A DNA stretch of 35,056 nucleotides from Lachnospiraceae bacterium (GTDB lineage Bacteria > Bacillota > Clostridia > Lachnospirales > Lachnospiraceae). Below are positions 31,749 through 35,056 of this stretch, piece by piece. The position numbers and the translations under genes are program-made. The stretch is from contig SFEV01000030.1 in the NCBI GenBank assembly GCA_004557975.1, positions 1 to 35,056 on the forward strand, read 5' to 3'. The notes beneath the pieces were generated by a model, which was given only the letters and a program-made list of their open reading frames with translations, was not told the DNA's origin and ran no database searches. Numbering within the stretch: position 1 is the stretch's first letter; each line of letters starts with the position of its first letter.

Positions 31749-32701
31749 CACCCCATCTCCCTGATTCTCGGATCCGTCAGACAGCAAAGAATATCGGCCA
31801 CAAGATTGCCGATGATAACCATGGCTGACGACAGAAGAAGAATCGCCATAACAATCGGATAATCCAGTCCGTCCACCGCTGTCGTAAAGTACGGTCCGAT
31901 TCCCGGCCAGCTGAAAATCGTCTCTGTGATAATCGCACCTGTGATCAGCATCGGCATCGCCATACCGAGCTTTGTGATGACTGGAAGAAGCACATTTTTG
32001 CATACATGCCGGAACATAATTTCTGCCTTCGACGCTCCAAATGCCTTCTGAACCATGACATAGTCCTCTGAAAACTGCGTGATGGTGGAAGACCGCACAT
32101 AGCGGATCAGATCCGGCATAAACGCAATGACAAGAACCGTGTACGGCAGAACAAAGTGACGGAGGAAATCTATGATGCTGTCCTCCTGACCAATCGTATG
32201 CATGCCGATAATCGGCAGCAGCCGAAGCTTATATCCGAAAATATAAAGAAGCAGCATGGACACCCAGAAAGTAGGGGTGGAAATACCGACAGACGCAAAA
32301 CCGTCGATCAGCTTGTCCTGCCACTTGTTTTTATGGGAGCCCGCCACCAGGCCAAGCACAATGGCAAGCACATAAGCCGACAGGTAGGACGGCAGAATCA
32401 GTTTGATCGTATTGACGAGACGAACAGACAGATCCAGCGAGATACTCTGCCCCGTAACGATGGAGTAGCCGAACTGGCCGCACAGAATCCCCTGCAGCCA
32501 TTTGATATACTGTACGTATACAGGCTGATCATAACCGTACTTTGCACGCATCAGAGCTACCAGTTCATCCGACATGCCGGGCTTGATCATCGTATCAACC
32601 GCATCATAAGGCGCCAGGTTCATCATTGCAAAGCAGAGGACCGTGATTGCGAACAGCAGAGGTATCGCCGTGACGATACGCTTCACAATATATTTTGCCA
32701 T
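31748..32701 (-). CDS. oppB: Peptide ABC transporter permease OppB-like
   Basis: A 317-residue membrane permease starting MAKYIVKRIVTAIPLLFAIT, the usual OppB/DppB N-terminus. The segments YGYDQPVYVQYIKWL, STPTFWVSMLLLY, YVRSSTITQFSEDYV and ETIFSWPGIGPYFTTAV are family markers. The start at 32701 has AGGAG 7 bases upstream; the longer frame would read through the leader hairpins. The gap to oppA holds a terminator-like stem. Confidence 0.93.
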   Translation of the reverse strand: MAKYIVKRIVTAIPLLFAITVLCFAMMNLAPYDAVDTMIKPGMSDELVALMRAKYGYDQPVYVQYIKWLQGILCGQFGYSIVTGQSISLDLSVRLVNTIKLILPSYLSAYVLAIVLGLVAGSHKNKWQDKLIDGFASVGISTPTFWVSMLLLYIFGYKLRLLPIIGMHTIGQEDSIIDFLRHFVLPYTVLVIAFMPDLIRYVRSSTITQFSEDYVMVQKAFGASKAEIMFRHVCKNVLLPVITKLGMAMPMLITGAIITETIFSWPGIGPYFTTAVDGLDYPIVMAILLLSSAMVIIGNLVADILCCLTDPRIREMG

Positions 32702-32767
32702 TCGTATTCTCCTTTCTACTACATAACAATAAAGGCTTTCCGATAAAGCCTCTCCCCGATGTAAAAA

Positions 32768-32816
32768 TGTGCTTCGCGCATTCCTCAGACCAAAGTCAGT
32801 GTTTACGCGAAGCACA
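32768..32816 (-). terminator. oppA-oppB intercistronic terminator-like hairpin
   Basis: A perfect 11-bp stem (TGTGCTTCGCG with CGCGAAGCACA) is followed on the minus strand by TTTTTACATC. A second smaller stem (AGGCTTT with AAAGCCT, 32733-32751) follows. Partial termination here would make more OppA than permease; that consequence is inferred. Confidence 0.75.
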
Positions 32817-32861
32817 CCCGTCATTCAGGTTTTCCCTGAATCTGTTTCTTATGCCTGATTG

Positions 32862-34412
32862 TTACTCAGCCAGTGTCAGGAAAGCAGCGTCGCCAAGTGT
32901 ATAGATCGGAACAAGTCCGCACTCTTCAATACCCTGAACACGATTGTTAAACAGTACGATGTAGCTGTTGGAAGCGATCGGATAGAAGATTGCATCGTCC
33001 TGAATCACTTTCTGAAGCTCTTTGTAGATGACTGCACGCTCTTCTGTATCGAAAGTTGCGATACCCTCATCGAACAGTCTGTCGATCTCTGCGTTCTCGT
33101 TTCCTGTATAGTTGAACGTACTTCCTGTCTTAAACAGATCTGCATACGTCTGCGGATCACTTCCCATGATATAACCGCCAAAGTACAGATCAAATGGCTT
33201 GTCCGGATTCTCCAGCTCATTATAGTATGCTGCAGACTCCATCGGATTCAGCTCAGCCGTGATGCCCGCCTGTGCAAGCTGCTGCTGCATCAGAACTGCC
33301 CATGTCTCCTGCGTTGTATCAGAACTGCAGTATCCGATGTTCACTGTCAGACCCTCTGCTCCTGCCTCTGCAAGAAGTGCCTTTGCCTTTTCAACATCTG
33401 TCTCGTATTTTTCTGATTCAGAATCGTCATAATATCCGTTGTTCGGAGGCAGGAATGTGTAGACATTATCGTAATTATCAGTGGAAAGATACGTAGCTGT
33501 AGCCAGCTCGTCCTTATTCAGTGCATAGAAAATTGCCTGGCGAACCTTTACATCCGGAATCTTCGTTGTATTCACTTCCATATAGCCGATACGTCCCTGG
33601 TTGAACGCATAGGATGTCAGATTGCTTGCTTCCAGATCAATCTGCTCCAGATATGCCGGAGTTGTGGGCCATGCATCCACCTCACCGCTCTGGATTGCCA
33701 GCATCGCCGTATCGTTTGAAGTGATGATACGCAGAACGATGGTATCGATGGACGGCTCCTGGCGGAAATAGTTCTCATTCTTTTCAAATTTCAGGTAGGA
33801 GCCTGCGGAATATTCTGTCATGATATACGCACCTGTGGTGACAGTCGGCTCTGAAAATGCATACGTGTCATAGTCTTCCACATCTGCAAACTTGTGCTCC
33901 GGAATGATATACACCTCATACGCAAATGCTTCCAGATGCGCCGGACTTGCCTTGGGGAATGTAAAGGAAACCGTAAAATCATCCACCTTCTCAATCTCCA
34001 CCGGACCCTCTGCTGTAACAAAATTTCCGTACATCTCACTTGCATTGTCAGGATCCATGATCTGCTCAATGGTGAAAATCACATCATCTGCATTGAACTG
34101 CTCTCCGTCTGACCATGTAACGTCATCGCGCAGGGTAAACGTATAGGTACGGTCATCATTTGACAGCTCATACCCCGTAGCCAGATACCATTCACACTCT
34201 GTGCCGTTGATCTTGAATAACGGAGAGTATACAAGGTTGGATGTCATCAGACCGAAACGGTCACTGGAAGTAATCGGATTTGTATTTGCACCCGGATCAC
34301 TGGAAATCGCGTACGTGAACGTGGAACCTTCTGCCTGAGCAACAGTACCAAATCCGGCTGCAACAGTGCAAACAGCACCTGCTGCAAGAAGCATTCTTAA
34401 TTTTCTGTTCAT
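32862..34412 (-). CDS. oppA: Peptide ABC transporter substrate-binding protein
   Basis: A 516-residue family 5 extracellular solute-binding protein. The mature start TFTYAISSDPGANTNPITSS and the segments RDDVTWSDGEQFNADDVIFT, LATGYELSNDDRTYTFTL and VRQAIFYALNKDELA are typical of peptide binders. The signal peptide ends TVAQAEG, a signal peptidase I site; the Cys in AGAVCTVAAG is not in a lipobox context. The start at 34412 has AGAGGAG 7 bases upstream. It is first in oppABCDF. Confidence 0.93.
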   Translation of the reverse strand: MNRKLRMLLAAGAVCTVAAGFGTVAQAEGSTFTYAISSDPGANTNPITSSDRFGLMTSNLVYSPLFKINGTECEWYLATGYELSNDDRTYTFTLRDDVTWSDGEQFNADDVIFTIEQIMDPDNASEMYGNFVTAEGPVEIEKVDDFTVSFTFPKASPAHLEAFAYEVYIIPEHKFADVEDYDTYAFSEPTVTTGAYIMTEYSAGSYLKFEKNENYFRQEPSIDTIVLRIITSNDTAMLAIQSGEVDAWPTTPAYLEQIDLEASNLTSYAFNQGRIGYMEVNTTKIPDVKVRQAIFYALNKDELATATYLSTDNYDNVYTFLPPNNGYYDDSESEKYETDVEKAKALLAEAGAEGLTVNIGYCSSDTTQETWAVLMQQQLAQAGITAELNPMESAAYYNELENPDKPFDLYFGGYIMGSDPQTYADLFKTGSTFNYTGNENAEIDRLFDEGIATFDTEERAVIYKELQKVIQDDAIFYPIASNSYIVLFNNRVQGIEECGLVPIYTLGDAAFLTLAE

Positions 34413-34446
34413 ATTTTTCTCCTCTCTTGTGTCTCTCTGAACAAAA

Positions 34447-34476
34447 GGGAGCAGAAGCGATACTGTCTGATCTCCC
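34447..34476 (-). terminator. Terminator-like hairpin in the oppA leader
   Basis: On the minus strand the stem GGGAG-AT-CAGA pairs with TCTG-CTCCC (9 pairs, one bulge), followed by TTTTG. It starts about 19 bases after the predicted transcription start and lies about 35 bases upstream of the oppA ATG. Confidence 0.5.
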
Positions 34477-34501
34477 ACTGTTCGAGCTTACATTTTCGTT
34501 T

Positions 34502-34531
34502 ATTGTATACTGACACAATTTCTTTTGTCAA
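34502..34531 (-). promoter_or_regulatory. Promoter of the opp operon
   Basis: On the minus strand there is TTGACA, 18 bases, TACAAT, about 90 bases upstream of oppA. Confidence 0.75.
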
Positions 34532-34635
34532 CATTTTTCAGCATTTCCCGTCTATATGATTATTCTATTTCCACATATAGAGAAAATCTATTAACGAAAC
34601 AATTTCAACCATTCATTCACTAATCATCTTCCACC

Positions 34636-35056
34636 CTACTTAACTGTTACAATACATTTTTTTGTTTTATTTCCGCATTTGACTGTGATTGTGCACTTTC
34701 CTTTTTTCCTGGCAGTGATTTTGCCTTTCGAATTCACTGTTGCAATTTTCTTATTGGAAGATGTGTACGTAATCTTCTGAACACAGGTAATCGGAGCAAT
34801 TGTTGGCTTCAATGTCTTTGTCTTTCCTTTTTTCAGTGTGAGTTTACTCTGAACACCACTGATCTTCGTCGCCTGCACTGCGTTATTCTGGACAGTTACC
34901 TGCAATGCAGTCTGCATTCCACTGGCGAGAGTGATTGTAATTGTTGCTTTACCAGTTTTCTTTTGAGCAATAATCCTGCAGCTTCCATCCTGATTTCCGC
35001 TGACTTTAACAATCTTCGTATTACTGGACTTCCACGATTGTACGTAATCACCGGCA
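34636..35056 (-). CDS. Secreted Ig-like (Big_2) repeat protein, C-terminal part
   Basis: An open frame enters from the right edge and stops at 34636 (about 140 residues visible). Two bacterial Ig-like repeats are seen. The last has the Big_2 pattern KLTLKKGKTKTLKPTIAP, ITYTSSNKKIATVNSKGKIT and KGKCTITVKCGNKTKKCIVTV. The preceding one ends with KTGKATITITLASGMQTAL. It is Lys-rich and likely a surface or secreted protein whose N-terminal domains lie outside the window. An internal Met at 34917 is not the true start. No sorting signal follows the last repeat. Confidence 0.8.
   Translation of the reverse strand, partial: AGDYVQSWKSSNTKIVKVSGNQDGSCRIIAQKKTGKATITITLASGMQTALQVTVQNNAVQATKISGVQSKLTLKKGKTKTLKPTIAPITCVQKITYTSSNKKIATVNSKGKITARKKGKCTITVKCGNKTKKCIVTVK

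Overview
The window looks like a chromosome segment of a Gram-positive gut Clostridium, most likely a Lachnospiraceae member. The reasons are mid-range GC, strong GGAGG ribosome sites, sigma-A-type promoters with near-consensus boxes, a Firmicutes-type tRNA-Glu, split glycine decarboxylase (gcvPA/gcvPB), a tandem glycine riboswitch and a small DUF6472-like protein. The genus cannot be fixed from sequence reading alone. Almost everything is on the minus strand. The exception is one plus-strand block at 20.5-25.6 kb.

Layout. 1-850: the 5' part of a coiled-coil gene built from 42-bp tandem repeats, then tRNA-Glu(CTC). 834-3992: a probable operon of alpha/beta hydrolase, Nif11-like small protein, RlmI-type rRNA methyltransferase and PfkB kinase. 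4430-7402: SDR oxidoreductase, single-domain EamA permease and an NSS-family sodium symporter. 7519-14847: a complete glycine cleavage operon (gcvT-gcvH-gcvPA-gcvPB-lplA-lpdA) behind a consensus promoter, a tandem glycine riboswitch and a terminator. 14876-20337: a LIV-type branched-chain amino-acid ABC operon (livJHMGF) ending in a cytidylate-kinase-like gene. 20471-25556: a divergent plus-strand operon for D-amino-acid / D-glutamate / 5-oxoproline metabolism. 25566-28428: a metQ-metN-metI methionine ABC importer. 28548-34531: an oppABCDF-type peptide importer plus a DUF6472-like gene. 34636-end: the C-terminal part of a secreted Ig-like (Big_2) protein.

How it fits together. The window is dominated by amino-acid uptake and turnover. 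Glycine cleavage carries its own lipoylation (LplA) and reoxidation (Lpd) enzymes. The most interesting piece is the plus-strand operon: a D-amino-acid transaminase, the two 5-oxoprolinase subunits PxpB and PxpC without PxpA, and then DUF1445 and DUF4392 as separate adjacent genes. Those two domains are fused in mammalian D-glutamate cyclase. The last gene is an Lrp/AsnC-like protein that has lost most of its DNA-binding domain and is essentially a stand-alone RAM ligand domain. A route D-glutamate to 5-oxo-D-proline to an unknown product, sensed by a DNA-binding-less RAM protein, is a reasonable hypothesis.

A second theme is RNA structure. Several transcription units (NSS, livJ, dat, oppA) have a terminator-like hairpin at or just after the predicted transcription start. 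The D-glutamate operon also has strong hairpins between its genes, including a 90-base element with mutually exclusive stems.
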